Shown here: one piece after another, positions 22,501 through 34,093 of the stretch
Numbering within the stretch: the first letter of the stretch is position 1
Layout: the number at the start of each line of letters is the position of its first letter
From: Psilocybe azurescens
Lineage: Eukaryota; Basidiomycota; Agaricomycetes; Agaricales; Agrocybaceae
Direction of reading: 5' to 3'
Assembly (NCBI GenBank): GCA_023853785.1
Contig: JAJIRX010000597.1
Coordinates: forward strand, 1-64,000
DNA length: 64,000 nucleotides
Notes under the pieces: model-generated
Seen by the model: the letters and a program-made list of their open reading frames with translations, nothing else
What the model was told of the DNA's origin: nothing
The model's database searches: none
Made by a program: the position numbers and the translations under genes

Positions 22501-25500
22501 TTCACAACTGTGCCATACCACCAATCTCCGCCGCTCTTCGAAGGGTTTGCATTGATCATAAGATTTTCGCCGAAAGCTTTGTTGGTTCTATCAGAAATAT
22601 AGGCTGAGCAAGAGTGACTGAGAACTCACATAGATCCTCAGGACCATCACCCTCGAACGCATACAGGGACCGTACTTTTGTGCTCTTTTTTTTTAAAAAA
22701 AAAAAAACATTAGTTTATGCGCCATGCTCATATGCAATAAAAACGACGTACGAATAGACTTATTAATATCAGCCATGAGATCTGAATTTGGCTCAGCGGT
22801 CGGCTCGTCTACCATGATTTTCGGAATTGTGGTAGCAGTTGGAGTAACATACATATCTTCATCTTCTTCAGCAGTCGAGGGCAACCTATGAATGTCCTCA
22901 GGGGTGCCGCCGACGTCAGCTGCGCGGTCCGCGAGCCACGCCACAGATTGTCTGTTAGAAGAACGATTTCCATCATCATGGCTCATTGGAGTTGTCTCAG
23001 GAATATACTGCTGAGCAGGCTGAGGCGGCGAGGGTGCCCGAACAGGCTGAGGGGTATTGTTAATATGCGAAGGAGGGGCGACGTCACCAAGCACTCTGCC
23101 AGACACAGGCGGGGCGCTCCTGTCTACAGTCTTGGTAGTGCGTAGCTTCTTTCCTCCTTGGATCGACAGAAGCAATGCGTTAACATCGCCAGGCCCCGAA
23201 GCGGCTTGGGCAGCAGGCGCAGGAGTTAATGGCGCAGGGGGTCCTGGAGGTGGTGGCGGTGGTGGTGGTGCGGTATTGACATTGGGATTAGAAGGGGCAG
23301 GAGTTGAAGGCGAAGAAGTGGGTGCCGATGCTGCGGCAGAAGTAGGCCCAGGAAGCATTGAGCCAAAGAGCTGCTGAGCAATGTTAGTGCGAGCACTTCT
23401 TGACCGGGTGATCTCGTCGTCACTGCTATCGTCATCATCATCCCTTTCCTTAATATCGTCCCAGTCATCGTCGTTTTCAGAGGGCGCTGTCTGGTAACTA
23501 GTTTTGACAGCAGAAGGCGCGGGGCTCTTCGAAGGAGGAGGAATCGAGGGAGAGCGGACAGGAGCAGAAACCGGAGGAGTAGAAACAGGGGGAGTATTCG
23601 CCCATGGATTGGTATTACTGTTACCGTTAGCTGTTGGAGGCGAAGAAGGAGTACCTGAGCCTTCTTTGATCAGACGGCTGAAAGGATTTGTCGACTTTTC
23701 CCCAGGAGAAATAACGGGGTGGTAAATGCAGGCGCTGGTGCAGGAGGAGCAACAGGCGTTCGCTGTGGTTCGACACGGGCTGGCGCTGGTGCAGGAGGAG
23801 GAACAGGCGTTCGCTGTGGTTCGACGCGAACTGGGGCTGGCGGAGGAGCAACCGGTGCGACGGGTGGCGGCGTAGCTGGCTTGGCCGCCCGAGCTTTCAG
23901 CGCCTCAACCCTGGCTGCCCGCTCTTGCTCGAGTCGAGCGGCTTCTTCCTCTTCCTGCTCAAGTTGTCTCATTCTTGCGAGTCTTTCCTCTTTCTGTTTG
24001 CGAAGCTTGGCTTCCCGAGCACGCCACTCTTCTTCTTCCGGGTCAACTTCAGGCTCTTTAGGAGGAGCAGGAGCAGGAGGTTGAGGAGCAGGAGCGGCTG
24101 CCACTGGAGGACGAGGAGCAGCGTTCCTCCGCACAGGCGGCGTTGGTGGTACACGAGGCTTGGGAGGCGCTAGTGCAACTTTGGGAGCAGGAGTTGGCTT
24201 TGGTGTAGGTGCCGGAGGTTGAGCAGTGAAAGTAGATGTCGGGGTTGGAGGGGCAGGTGCTACTTTCTCTTCTTGTAACGCCTTTTCGTTAGCAAGTCGC
24301 TCCCTCCTTGCCCGTTCTCTTTCTTCGGCTTGTAATTCTGCTGCCCTAGCCTTCTCTTCCGCTTCCTTCTTCTCTTGCTGGAGTCTGTCTTCTACAGTGG
24401 TGTCCACATCTGACGGGCTTGAAGGTACAGTCACTCCCAAGGCAGCCATTCTGGCTTGAATACGACGCTGAGCCTCGGCCCTCGCAAATGCCTGACGTTC
24501 AGCTGCAGTCATATTTTTCACAGACGGAGAAGGAGTAGATTTTGGCACGGCTGGAGCGGCTGGAGGATCTCGGATAGCTGACGCTGGAGCAACCGGTGGA
24601 GGCGGCGGTGGAGGCGATCGAGCAGCAGGCGGACGGTCGTAGCCTCCATCTCTCCTATCTCTGTCTCTGTCCTCTCGAGAACGTTCTCTTTCCCGGTAAG
24701 AGCCTCTGTCATCATATGATGTGCTGCGTGAGTATGGTCTGTCGCGATCATCGCCCCCTCTTGAGTATGGCCTGTCGCGATCGTCGCCCCCTCTAGAGTA
24801 TGGTCTGTCGCGATCACCGCCTCTTGAGTATGGCCTGTCGAGGTTATCGCCTCGAGAATAAGGCCTATCACGGTCCCGGTCATCGTCTCTCCTCGAATAG
24901 TCATCATTACTGTACCTGTCGTATCTCCCAAACCTGTCGTTTGCCCTATCTCGATCACGTGCCCATTGTCGCTTTTCCTTTTCCTTTCGTTCATCGCGCA
25001 CTTTAATCTTGCGCTCGACTTCTGGAATTCGCTCATGCAGCAGTGAAAGGAGGTCTCGCTCCAAACGACGCCTTTCTTCTTCTTTAGCAGGAGTTTTCGG
25101 GCCCCGACCAACGTAATCCAGGTCGTCTTTGACCCTCTTCACGCGATACTTCAGGTCTTCCATCTCTTGGTCCAAGTTCTTCGTCTTCCCTCGTTCTATT
25201 TGCGCTCGCTTCTGAAGCACGATCCAGCTGCTGAGCGGTACTTTCCAACTGCCGCCTCATATCCGACAAATCAGCAGATGGGCTATCATCGTCTTCACGA
25301 GAACGAACGGCTGAGCGATTAACATGGCGATTGGAAGGTTTGTAGTATCCACCGATTGGTTCGGAATCCGAGTGTTTGTAGTTGGCAGCATCACGGCGAC
25401 TTTCTGGAGCAGGTGCTGATTTACTGTTGAAAGAATGTTTGTTGCCGGACCCAGAACGACTATCGTTTGCCAGCAGTTCTTTGACACGATCAACTGTGCT

Positions 25501-26610
25501 ATCGAGATCTGCAACAGAAGGTGGAATGAGCTCCTGAGGCAATTGATCAGGGACTGGCATTCCATTGAGTCCTAGTTTCAAAAAGATGTAAGCGAGAGAG
25601 TAGGAAATGTCATTGCGAAAAACATACTTCGGTAAATCAAACCCATTGCAACATGGAATTCTGCGATATTGAGTTTGCCACGATCGTTAATGTCGGCGAG
25701 AGTCCTGGAATAGCATTAGCATTAATACAGGCTGATTTAAACGGACTACGTACCAGATACGAGCAAGATCATCCTTTGGCAAGCCGCTAGCTCCAAAAAC
25801 ATCCAAAGCAGTAGCACCACTAATGAATCCAGTACCCTGAGCGTCCCATGACCTGAAGATCTTGTCGTAATTCTTCTTCTCTGCCTTGGTCAAGGCCCAA
25901 GATAGTTGTTGGCCGGCAGAGCCACGTTGAGCCTCATTGTGCTGCTGAATAGACTGAACGAGATTCTGTTGTTGCTGCGGAAGTTGAGGGACACCCCTGC
26001 TCCGAATGGGGCCGATGTGTTCATAGGCATGAAAGTCTGTGACATCATCTGCAGCCTGGGATCAACAAAGCCAGTCATTTGAGGCACTAATGGCCCTGGT
26101 GATCTGCCTGCAAAGCCTGTCTGCTGCGGCAGCAACCCGCCGCCCCCGTAAGCAGGTGACGCATTCATGAGTCGACTTGGCTGTTGGGGAGGAGGCATAT
26201 TAAGAAAGCTAGGCTGTTGATTAGGCTGCTGGAACTGAGATGGGATTGGCGGAACAGGGAGGAGGAGCAGGGCGATTCTGCTGCTGAAAGTTGCCTGCAG
26301 GGAACCCGGTAGGCTGCGACTGCAGAAATCCAGAGCCTCCTTGAAAGCCTGTCTGCTGAGGCTGTTGAAAGCCAGGCTGGCGCTGTCCTTGGAATCCTGT
26401 AGGCTGCGAAAGCAGAGGTCCGCCATTGGGAATCCCTAAACCCCCTTGCTGGAACTGCGGACCCGGTTGTTGGAAAGTGGGATTTTGCGGTTGAAATTGT
26501 GGGTTTTGAGGTTGAAATTGAGGATTTTGTTGAAACTGTTGATTAGGCGCTTGGAAGCCGGTCTGCATAGGGTATTGAAACCCTTGTTGGCCTTGTCCCC
26601 ACTGCGCCAT
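19569..26610 (-). CDS. CIN1: Intersectin homologue, long form (Cin1-like endocytic scaffold with RhoGEF module)
   Basis: A multidomain protein of about 1,900 residues over 7 kb with many introns. Order from the ATG at 26610: a Gln/Pro/Gly-rich N terminus with repeated QTGFQ units; an EH domain (KAEKKNYDKIFRSWDAQGTG, LPKDDLARIW, ADINDRGKLNIAEFHVAMGL; about 25893-25620); coiled coils; an 11-residue DRPYSRGG repeat array; Pro-rich and charged coiled-coil regions; a WH2-type motif (ALLLSIQGGKKLRTTKT, about 23150); two SH3 domains (VRSLYAFEGDGPEDL/GGDWWYGTVVNTGKSGLFP and AKAIYTYTGNNADELPFTEG; 22680-22230); a DH domain (AIFELINTEVAYVRDLQLIV to LAPMQRVTRYPLLIKQIL; about 21095-20370); and a PH domain ending SARDCQQWVHEI with TGA at 19569-19571. 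The layout matches Cryptococcus Cin1-L and animal intersectin-L, which couple clathrin endocytosis to Cdc42 and actin. Only one EH domain is visible, and no C2 domain follows. Four or more one-base frame breaks interrupt it (for example near 26270, 25990, 25200 and 23710), mostly in homopolymers, and are probably errors. Confidence 0.85.
24720..24866 (-). repeat. 33-bp coding repeat array (DRPYSRGGDDR units)
   Basis: Four to five units of about 33 bp, containing GAGTATGG(T/C)CTGTCGCGAT on the plus strand, encode DRPYSRGG-type 11-mers in the intersectin homologue. Copies differ mostly by silent changes and by one 3-bp unit, a pattern prone to length variation between strains. Confidence 0.85.
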
Positions 26611-27919
26611 CGTCGTCGTCTATGGTGGTCACTGATTGAGATGGGCTGATTGAAGCAGCGACCACTCGGATTTGTTTACGTAACCACAATTGACTTGCTG
26701 CGACTCCTCTTTCAATCGGCTGTGACTTGTTCCTACACGGCTCTCTACTTGTTCTACGTATGCTCTGGTAAAGCTTCCATATGTGCCCGGTTTTGAACGA
26801 GTCTGGAACTTGAATACCACTGCAACTGGATTGCAGCCTGATTGGTGTTACCTCCCGAAATTTGCATACCAAAAGAAAGGGGTAAGTATTCAGAATTCTC
26901 ATCTAGAACATGAAAACATTCGTTTTACTCTGGCAGTACCAAACTCACAAAGAGGCGGACTCACAGCTTGAAGCTGGTAGGCATAGTCAGTCTATCTGAA
27001 TCAGATGTTTAGTTAGACTTCGACAAATTTTCCAGGGGATAATACGTTCGACAGTACCTTTTATCCGGAATCATGACTATAATTTTTGGTCTCTCTACTA
27101 CCATGTACCGACACCGGTCATGCACCTAGTCAAACTGTGGTAGTCCTTCAAGAGGGCAATCCGTGTTCTCCTTTTCTGATGGCTCAAGTTCGACAATACG
27201 TATAATCAGTGCGATTTAAACTTTCAATATTTTTCTACCAGCCTGAACACTTCCACGAGGAATTCCCCGGGTCTCTTCTTGATCCAATATACGTGAACGT
27301 GCGGGCGGTTCCTTGCATATCGCTCCTCCTACAGTACTGGTGTTGCTCAAATATAGCTTCGTCGTTGTCCGAGTCCGAAAGTTGCGGATACCCTACAGAG
27401 CCAGCTCTGATCCATGTGTACCTACAGGTCATCAAGGACGAGAAAGAACCCACATCTTAGGCTTCCTTCTCAGCACGGCAACCATTCTCTCAGAAATCAA
27501 TCAGGGACTCCCTCGCTTACGTCCGCTTTGAGCGTGCAAGGCAAGCGCAAGAGAACTATTCGCGCGTTTGATTCGGACTTTGTTGGAGGTTGAAACTTTT
27601 GGGAACCGATGGTCTGAGGAAAGACGCCAAGCAACCGAGGGCATGCTTTGCTTTGCGAGGAGCAAAGTCACCGTCAACTATTTGTTAGGCCTAGGGCTTC
27701 TTTGGTGTCGATAAAGGAATGGCAGGAAGAGAAAGCTAGAAACTCTTTTCGGGCCGATCAAGGAACCCAGAACCCCGTATCACTCGGACTCTCGATCGTG
27801 TAGTCTGAAGTCTGTTGAGCACTCTGCTTAAAAAACAATAACAGAGGAATTTAAAAAATCTTTGTTTTGAAAAAACAAGCGGAAGATCCTTGTCCAATGA
27901 ACGCCCTATGTACATAGAA
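26611..27919. other. Intergenic, no gene supported
   Basis: Upstream region of the intersectin gene and downstream region of the F-box gene. Open frames (for example 27209-27460) show no domain or splice evidence. Confidence 0.45.
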
Positions 27920-29431
27920 TCAAAAGCGGGTGCTAGTACCTATATGTTCTGCAATAATAACCTGAGGAACGATACCACATAATTCCTGTGTGGAGACGTT
28001 AGAAATACCTTGACATCGAAGAAACTCGATAGTCTGGATGGGATGTGAATGGAGATGTCTATATTTTGCGCATGCTGTGATAGCTGACAACCACCTGTCT
28101 TTGAAGTGCCACCAAAGGTCGGCTGATTTGCTGAAGGATAAATTGCGGAGGCGAGGGGCGTAAAGGTGGGGCGTAGAAACGGAGGAATATGACGATGTGG
28201 GAAGCGACAATTGCAGAACCGTGCAAAGATCTTCGAGATCGTTGAAAGCGGTGCAAAGCGTCTCCAGGTTATAAAGATCTGCGAAAAGGTTATTGAGGTC
28301 TTCTACGGGTATGGCATAGAGAACGCCAGCGGTAAGCTCAAGCTTGGTTACGAAAGAGATGTCGATGAGGGAGCGGAGCGAGTTGTATATGTTGAATTTT
28401 TGTGCAGAGCTGATGGAGAAAAGCGTCCGTCTCGGTTCATCTGACCACGCCTTCGTTCCATTCTGTAGAAGGCGGATTCCATTTGTCGAGAGACGGACAG
28501 TGGGAATATGAATAACGTCATCGACTTTAGCTACATGTGGGAGACCTCGAGGAAATATGTCGTTAGAACACGGAGTATGCAAACGTAATCGCGAATGAGG
28601 CGCCAGCTTCACAGCTGAAAGGAGGGCGGATATCGACGCCTGAGGTCCTGAGATGACCATCTCCTCAATGTCGAGAAGAAGGATAGGCATTTTCGAGGTT
28701 ATTTCCAAACAGGGAGTCACGAGACCCTCAAGTCGGACATGCTCAAGATTGGGCGACCTTCTGAACATTCCATGGAGTTGAGATATGGAAGGACAGAATG
28801 TAGGGGCGAGGTTTCGAATATTGAGCTCGACAAGGTTTCCACACTCTTCCCACTTTACTGCAACGCGATCCAGAGAGAGGCGTCGTACGAGCGGAAAAGA
28901 TACATCTAAATGCACGGTGGATGACATTAGCGGAACCTTGAGCGATAGATCAGTCAAGGTAGAAAGATGTGCTCCGATGATGGAAAAGAGACGGGTGATA
29001 TCGTCTGGAAACAGGCAGATGTTAATGGAGTGCAGGCGGTGTGCATGAGGTGCGAGGCTATCTGCAGTCAATTTAACTGGTGATGCAGCAACCACGAAAA
29101 GCGGCGCCTGTTTTGACCGGGCGAGGAACGCTTCCGTAAGGCGAGAATCACAGAGGTCGATGCGCTGCCAAAGTCTACTTGAATTCAGCGAGATGAATCG
29201 CCATGAACAGCACACTTGAGTCCAGGCTAGACGATGCCTGGTTTTTTTAGGTCCGTACAACCAGGAAACGCAGATCTTGAATATTTCTTCCAAGATTTCT
29301 GCAGGCAATTTGGCTATGGGTAGGAGGGTATTGTTGGGTTTATTGTTCACCGACTGGAGCGCCGCAGTGAGGCGTACTTCTTCCATGTGTAGAAGTGTGG
29401 CGCGGTCACAATCTACTCCCGGGATGGTCAT
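27920..29431 (-). CDS. F-box protein with leucine-rich C-terminal region
   Basis: A single intact frame of 503 codons from the ATG at 29431 (MTIPGVDCDRATLLHMEEVR). A further 17 codons upstream (to 29482) are open but overlap a likely GT-AG intron. The F-box core LPAEILEEIFKICVSWLYG is followed by RLAWTQVCCSWRFISLNSSR and LWQRIDL, the standard agaric F-box layout. The remaining ~400 residues are irregular leucine-rich repeats (LSTLTDLSLKVPLMSS, FPLVRRLSLDRVAV, LVELNIRNLAPTF). It would serve as substrate adaptor of an SCF ubiquitin ligase; the target is unknown. Agaric genomes carry large, rapidly turning-over families of this type. Confidence 0.85.
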   Translation of the reverse strand: MTIPGVDCDRATLLHMEEVRLTAALQSVNNKPNNTLLPIAKLPAEILEEIFKICVSWLYGPKKTRHRLAWTQVCCSWRFISLNSSRLWQRIDLCDSRLTEAFLARSKQAPLFVVAASPVKLTADSLAPHAHRLHSINICLFPDDITRLFSIIGAHLSTLTDLSLKVPLMSSTVHLDVSFPLVRRLSLDRVAVKWEECGNLVELNIRNLAPTFCPSISQLHGMFRRSPNLEHVRLEGLVTPCLEITSKMPILLLDIEEMVISGPQASISALLSAVKLAPHSRLRLHTPCSNDIFPRGLPHVAKVDDVIHIPTVRLSTNGIRLLQNGTKAWSDEPRRTLFSISSAQKFNIYNSLRSLIDISFVTKLELTAGVLYAIPVEDLNNLFADLYNLETLCTAFNDLEDLCTVLQLSLPTSSYSSVSTPHLYAPRLRNLSFSKSADLWWHFKDRWLSAITACAKYRHLHSHPIQTIEFLRCQGISNVSTQELCGIVPQVIIAEHIGTSTRF

Positions 29432-29862
29432 CTCGCTGATATGTGTTAAATAATGAATAACGGTCCAGAATATGAACAACATACCTAAGTGAAGAGTTTA
29501 GAGGGTAAAATGCTGCTGCGTGAGATTCGGGCGAAGTATATATACCTTTTACTCATGTTCATACTTCCTAACCAGGCGAATGACGGAATGAATTTCTAAA
29601 TAGTAAAAAAGATCACATCAAAGCTCACAGGAAGATTTCCCAGTAAGGAGCGTGCCTGGCCAAATAAATTTGCCTATTAGTGTAACGCAATGGTTCGTGA
29701 GTTCTTGAAATTCGTTCGGAGGCGAGCTTCTGTGGATTTCCTACCTGAGCACCGACTTTTATACCTGAGCCACTGGTGATTAGCTTGACGTCTGAATCAC
29801 CATTATACCTGGTCAATAAACTTTCATTTTACGCTGTTACCTCTAAGATCAGAGGCGCATCT
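29432..29862. other. Short intergenic region
   Basis: Promoter side of the F-box gene. It contains a 7-bp inverted repeat (GGTGATT...AATCACC, 29773-29799). No gene seen. Confidence 0.45.
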
Positions 29863-30400
29863 TCAGTAAAACGCAGATGACAGAGAGACAAAATGAGTAA
29901 TACAATTAAAGATGATAGATAGACTACGTTTGCCGCAGAGATGCACATTTTTCGACCTGCCTTGAATGAGCGGATCCCTGTATATCTCTATAGAGATACG
30001 TAAGGATACGCAAACATTGGCATGTAAAATGAAAGAATTCGTGCAACCGGTTTTGCAGTTAACCCCACTGGTAATCTGCTGGTCTTGAATAGCCTTCGGA
30101 GCCGTGCTTAAAGCAATCTTGGTCTTGCGCGAAAACACTTCCAAGTTCAAACAGTGCAGCACCTCGAAGGGAGCCAAAGGTTCAGGCAAGTAATAAAACC
30201 AACCTACTCACAAGCTCATCAATGCTCTCCGTGTAGAAAGTTGTTTCAGTGATCGTTGACAGGACCTGAGGTAGCATATATGTTGTGAAAAGCACTTGAA
30301 TCTCTGGAAGTATAAGGAAAAGGCGAGTAAGGCGACGAGTCGGAGTCTTGATTAAATTAAAGCGGAGCTTAAAACACTTAAGTGGCCGTTGAGCTGCCAT
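29863..30400 (-). CDS. Hypothetical protein, two exons, divergent from CDC73
   Basis: Exon 1 from ATG 30400 reads MAAQRPLKCFKLRFNLIKTP, LFLILPEIQVLFTTYMLPQV and TETTFYTESIDEL. A 49-bp GT-AG intron (donor GTGAGT) leads in frame to VLHCLNLEVFSRKTKIALST and a Cys-containing segment, ending near 29863. The splice phases agree and the text looks protein-like, but I do not recognise a family. The ATG lies only 40 bp from that of CDC73, so the two transcripts would share or overlap their 5' leaders. A wrong start or a non-coding transcript is possible. Confidence 0.38.
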
Positions 30401-30440
30401 TGACGCCGATTTCGAACAACGTTCCTGAACGCCTTCTACG

Positions 30441-32000
30441 ATGAGCTCAGACTCTGATTCTCTACTGGCCCTTCGACAAGCTATAAAATCTCAAACCAAA
30501 GTCACATACATCAATAAAACTGGTCCATGCTCTTCCTTGCACGATGCAACACAACTCGTCATTGATGGAAAACTATATCCAAAGGCAAGCCGCACTCGAT
30601 ATCGGAAAGCAGGGACCTCTGCAGGTTTCTACTCATTGGACGCCGTCTATGTAGCTTGGCTTCTGCGACAAGCTAATGGCGCAGAATACATGAAACAGGC
30701 GCGAGAACACGGGCTAGCTGTGGGATTTGTTTCAGTCACAGAGCGAAAACATGTTGTAGACTGGTTGGAAGGCAAAGCTTCGGACCACGACCGGATAGCA
30801 CCTCTTGCTTGTGAGAAAAAGATGTCGACTTCAGACCTGATGAGTACTAATTGGATCTACAGCGGACTCTACGACGCCACCTGGAACACCTCCAAGAACT
30901 ACAGCTGGTCAGGCACTCCCCGTAACGCCGCGCACCCGTACCACGGAAGCCGCTACTTCATCACCTACCAAAAGACGTTATGTAGCAGACTCTCACGATC
31001 TTGAAGTAGTAAAGAAGATCAAACAGAACGAAGCAGAACTTCGAGATCGCAACACGGTTCTAAGAGGGACCAAATCAAATGTGAGAAATAACAATGCATA
31101 TCTCACACTTGCTAATTATGTGTAGAATTTCTCGGCTGTCCGCCTTGCATACATGGAGAAATTGAAGAAGCTGAAAGAGACCGGCAGGTCAGGCGCCTCT
31201 TCTGTTCCGGCAACACCAGCTACAGACCCAAAGCTTGCCCGAAAAGCTCGTAAGTGCTCGTTTATACTATCTCAACGCGGTTCCAACCAGCTTTGTAGGT
31301 CATAATCAACCTATCATCATCATTTCCGGTTCTCCCAGCGCCCTTATCACCATGCACAACGTCAAAAGGTTTTTGGAGGACTCAGTGTATGTGCTTTGTC
31401 ATTCTATGTTTCCAATCTAATGGTATGACAGATTTGAATCTTCGCAAGAGGCTCGCGTGAAAGCAACTGCAGAAGGAAACCTAAAACCTGATGACCTCCT
31501 AGCCATCTATCGAAAGCGGACGTCAATCGACACGAGTGGAAAGGAGACTGTGATCAAGTCCACATACTATGTGGTTGATAGTGTGGAAGCACTCTCGAAA
31601 TTCGGGGCTGATGCCTGGGATCGCGTCGTTTGCGTGATGACTACTGGACAGGCATGGCAATTCCGGCCTTATAAATGGAACGAACCTCGTCAATTATTCC
31701 ATAATGGTATTTCATGCTCCCTTTTCTCCAATTTCATTATCTGATATATTGCGTTTCAGTCAAAGGAATTTACGTATCATGGTCAAACGACCCTCCTAAT
31801 ACGAAAATCAAAGATTGGAACGTTACTGAACTGAAAGTGAGCCATTCTTCTTTTACCTCTATGGTTGGTTCCTTTGCTGACCATCTTCCTGCAAGATTGA
31901 TCCCCATAGACGACATGTCGACAAGTCAGTTGTTGCACATTTCTGGAAGATATTGGATACATGGATTCAGACCAACAAACCATGGCTGATGAAAGCTTGA
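30441..32000 (+). CDS. CDC73: Cdc73, Paf1 complex subunit (parafibromin homologue)
   Basis: A nuclear Paf1-complex subunit that assists RNA polymerase II elongation and histone modification. The N-terminal domain opens SLLALRQAIKSQTKVTYINK and includes GFYSLDAVYVAWLLRQANGA and VVDWLEGKASDHDRIAPLA. A 52-bp intron with a TACTAAT branch site follows, then a Pro/Thr linker and a basic segment (TKRRYVADSHDLEVVKKIKQ). The C-terminal Ras-like domain is unmistakable: NQPIIIISGSPSALITMHNV, VVDSVEALSKFGADAWDRVV, GQAWQFRPYKWNEPRQLF, GIYVSWSNDPPNTKIKDWNV and DKSVVAHFWKILDTWIQTNK. The last exon starts after a 55-60 bp intron and ends MKA with TGA at 31998-32000. All exons join in phase with no frame break. 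Confidence 0.93.
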
Positions 32001-32524
32001 TGTTATCTAATATAACCTCTTCTCCTTCATATCAAGGTCGGTCCCAGCTACCCTGGGTCCCATCGTTGACTACTGCCTGTTGTCGGGGCTTACTTCCGAC
32101 GGTGCACTGCGCTGTACACTGCGTGTTAAGCACTTGCCTGTATCACTATATCACCTACCAGCTCCGGATCGTGTACGTGTACGTACCTTAGCTTTTGTGT
32201 CATTTTACCCTGTGGAGTTGCGCTTTTCTGCAATTTATTATGTGCTGAAACAACCCCCGGCTATTGTGGCCGCAGCCTGTTGTGAAGAGAGGAAACAAGG
32301 GACCACGGCCATACTTATATCCTCGAGACTGGAAGACCGCCGATTTACGTTAGAAATGGTGTGTATATTGTTGTCGTACTCATCGGCATCTCTGGATCTA
32401 ATCTACTCCCTGCCCAGCCTGCCAGAAGATTCTTTTCATGTGTCATCGTCACCTTTCCCATGTCGCGGTCCCTCGCCCGACATAACCCATCCAGCGCTGC
32501 GGTTATTGCATGAATGAAATTCAT
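32001..32524. other. Convergent intergenic region, no gene seen
   Basis: Lies 3' of CDC73 and 3' of the small minus-strand gene. Open frames here lack any supporting signal. Confidence 0.45.
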
Positions 32525-33104
32525 TCATGCTTTTTGCGTGAGTTTCCAGACTTTCCGACAGAAACATGTTAGCACGCGAAGGATCGCGATGAGCTTGGGC
32601 TAGAACCACAAGAGCATTCGTTCGTCAATCGTGGTCTGAACCTATTGGCACTGCACGCTTACCAGATAGATCAGCCCTTTGCACTGCATCACATCTCTTC
32701 GAAGTTTGGTCCTTTCCGGCCGTACTTCGAAGATGGTCTCTGTGTCAGACCTATCCTCATCCGCCGCACATGTCTGCACAGTAAGAAGAATGAGCCATGA
32801 ACGAAGCGTTGCGAAAGGGAAAGATCAGAAACTTGCCATGTTCCAAGGCTGCGATGGCGCCGACATCCGCAAGTCGAGTGTTTTCTAACGGGTGCGGCGA
32901 TAAGTGTCGTTAATAAAACAATGTGCGGAGGGAGAGTCAGCAACGCCGCGGGAGCCTGGCACTCACCATGAGATCTACTTCAGCGCCTCTTGCCGGAAGT
33001 TGCACGCTTTCATCGAGATCATCCTCCTTGAGCTGTACGTTTTGGCGGGAGAGCGCCAGAGTGAACGAGGGGAAGGGCGCCTTCGGGATCACCAACACCG
33101 ACAT
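32525..33104 (-). CDS. Small hypothetical protein with a probable GC-AG intron
   Basis: Four exons give a protein of about 120 residues: MSVLVIPKAPFPSFTLALSR plus VQLKEDDLDESVQLP, then KTLDLRMSAPSQPWNM, then DTETIFEVRPERTKLRRDVM and QCKGLIYL, then PKLIAILRVLTCFCRKVWKL ending with TGA at 32525-32527. Introns 1 and 3 are GT-AG; intron 2 appears to use GC (GCAAGT) as donor. All phases agree. No family is recognised. Confidence 0.42.
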
Positions 33105-34093
33105 CCTTCGAAGTCACCCGCAACGCAACACCCAACCCAGACAGACACAATCGGCAAGTCGTAAAGGAAAATAATCAAAAACGAATAAACGAAGCAAAGG
33201 AAGAATAACACAAAACAGCCAAGGAACAGGGACAGGGAAAGAGAGGCACGACGTGCTTGGGCACGAAACCCTCGCTTTTTATAGCTACAACTTCGAGCCC
33301 TGTGTAACGGAATCCGGATCCAAGAGGTGGAAAGTAAGTTAGGTAAGTAAAACAAATCAAAAGGAAGGCTTCGCTAATCTTCCGCGAACCTGACGATGGG
33401 AAGGGGTCGCTGTCAAAAAGTGGGATATGGGAATTTGGAAACGGAGAAAATTGAACTCTCCTCTCGAACTTCACCCTTGAACCTTCGAGTCACACCCCAT
33501 CGGATCGGGTGCGTATATCTAGTATCATCGTGATTCCTTTGCGATGGGTACTGTCTTGGTCTTGGTCCTCGATTAGAGCAGGGTCCCCAATTCCATTTTC
33601 GTGCCCTACATCTATACTTGGACACAGACTTGAACCTTGAATCGACCAATTCTATTTTCTCTTCACAGTGACGTCTTGGATGGGTGGTGATTTAGACAAG
33701 CCGAGTCGAAGGGTAGGCGTATTCTGATGTCAGATCAAGCAAAATGACATTGGTTGTACAGGCTGTCTATGTGGCTCCTGAACAATCATTCCTGCTTGTT
33801 TTTTTTTCACACTGCATTGAGTATGGCTGCCGGTCGTGTCTGGTAGATTCGATTGGTATCTTGATGCGGTTGTACTCATAGTTCATGCGAAATCGTTAAA
33901 GTCTAAGTTAAAGTGTGTTCCATTTCCATTCTAAACTTGAGACTGTGAGATCCAAATACACGTAGTACACATGGAAGGGTATGGAAGGGAGGTCGATCAT
34001 ATGAAAGAGAAGTATCACACATCTACGAGTGATGTTATGCTTACCATAGCCAGGGGTGTTATAGTGTCAGATTTAGAATTGAAGGTTTGAAGG
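33105..34093. other. Intergenic region, about 1 kb, no gene seen
   Basis: Upstream of the small minus-strand gene and downstream of the inositol kinase gene. No domain, RNA or repeat structure was recognised. Confidence 0.5.

Noticed and set aside
22680..22705. Poly-T/poly-A run near 22690 as a retroposon tail
   Set aside because: It lies within or next to an intron of the intersectin gene with no target duplication or inserted sequence.
23504..24459. Gly/Ala-rich plus-strand frames across the intersectin Pro-rich region
   Set aside because: Low-complexity antisense frames of the real minus-strand gene.
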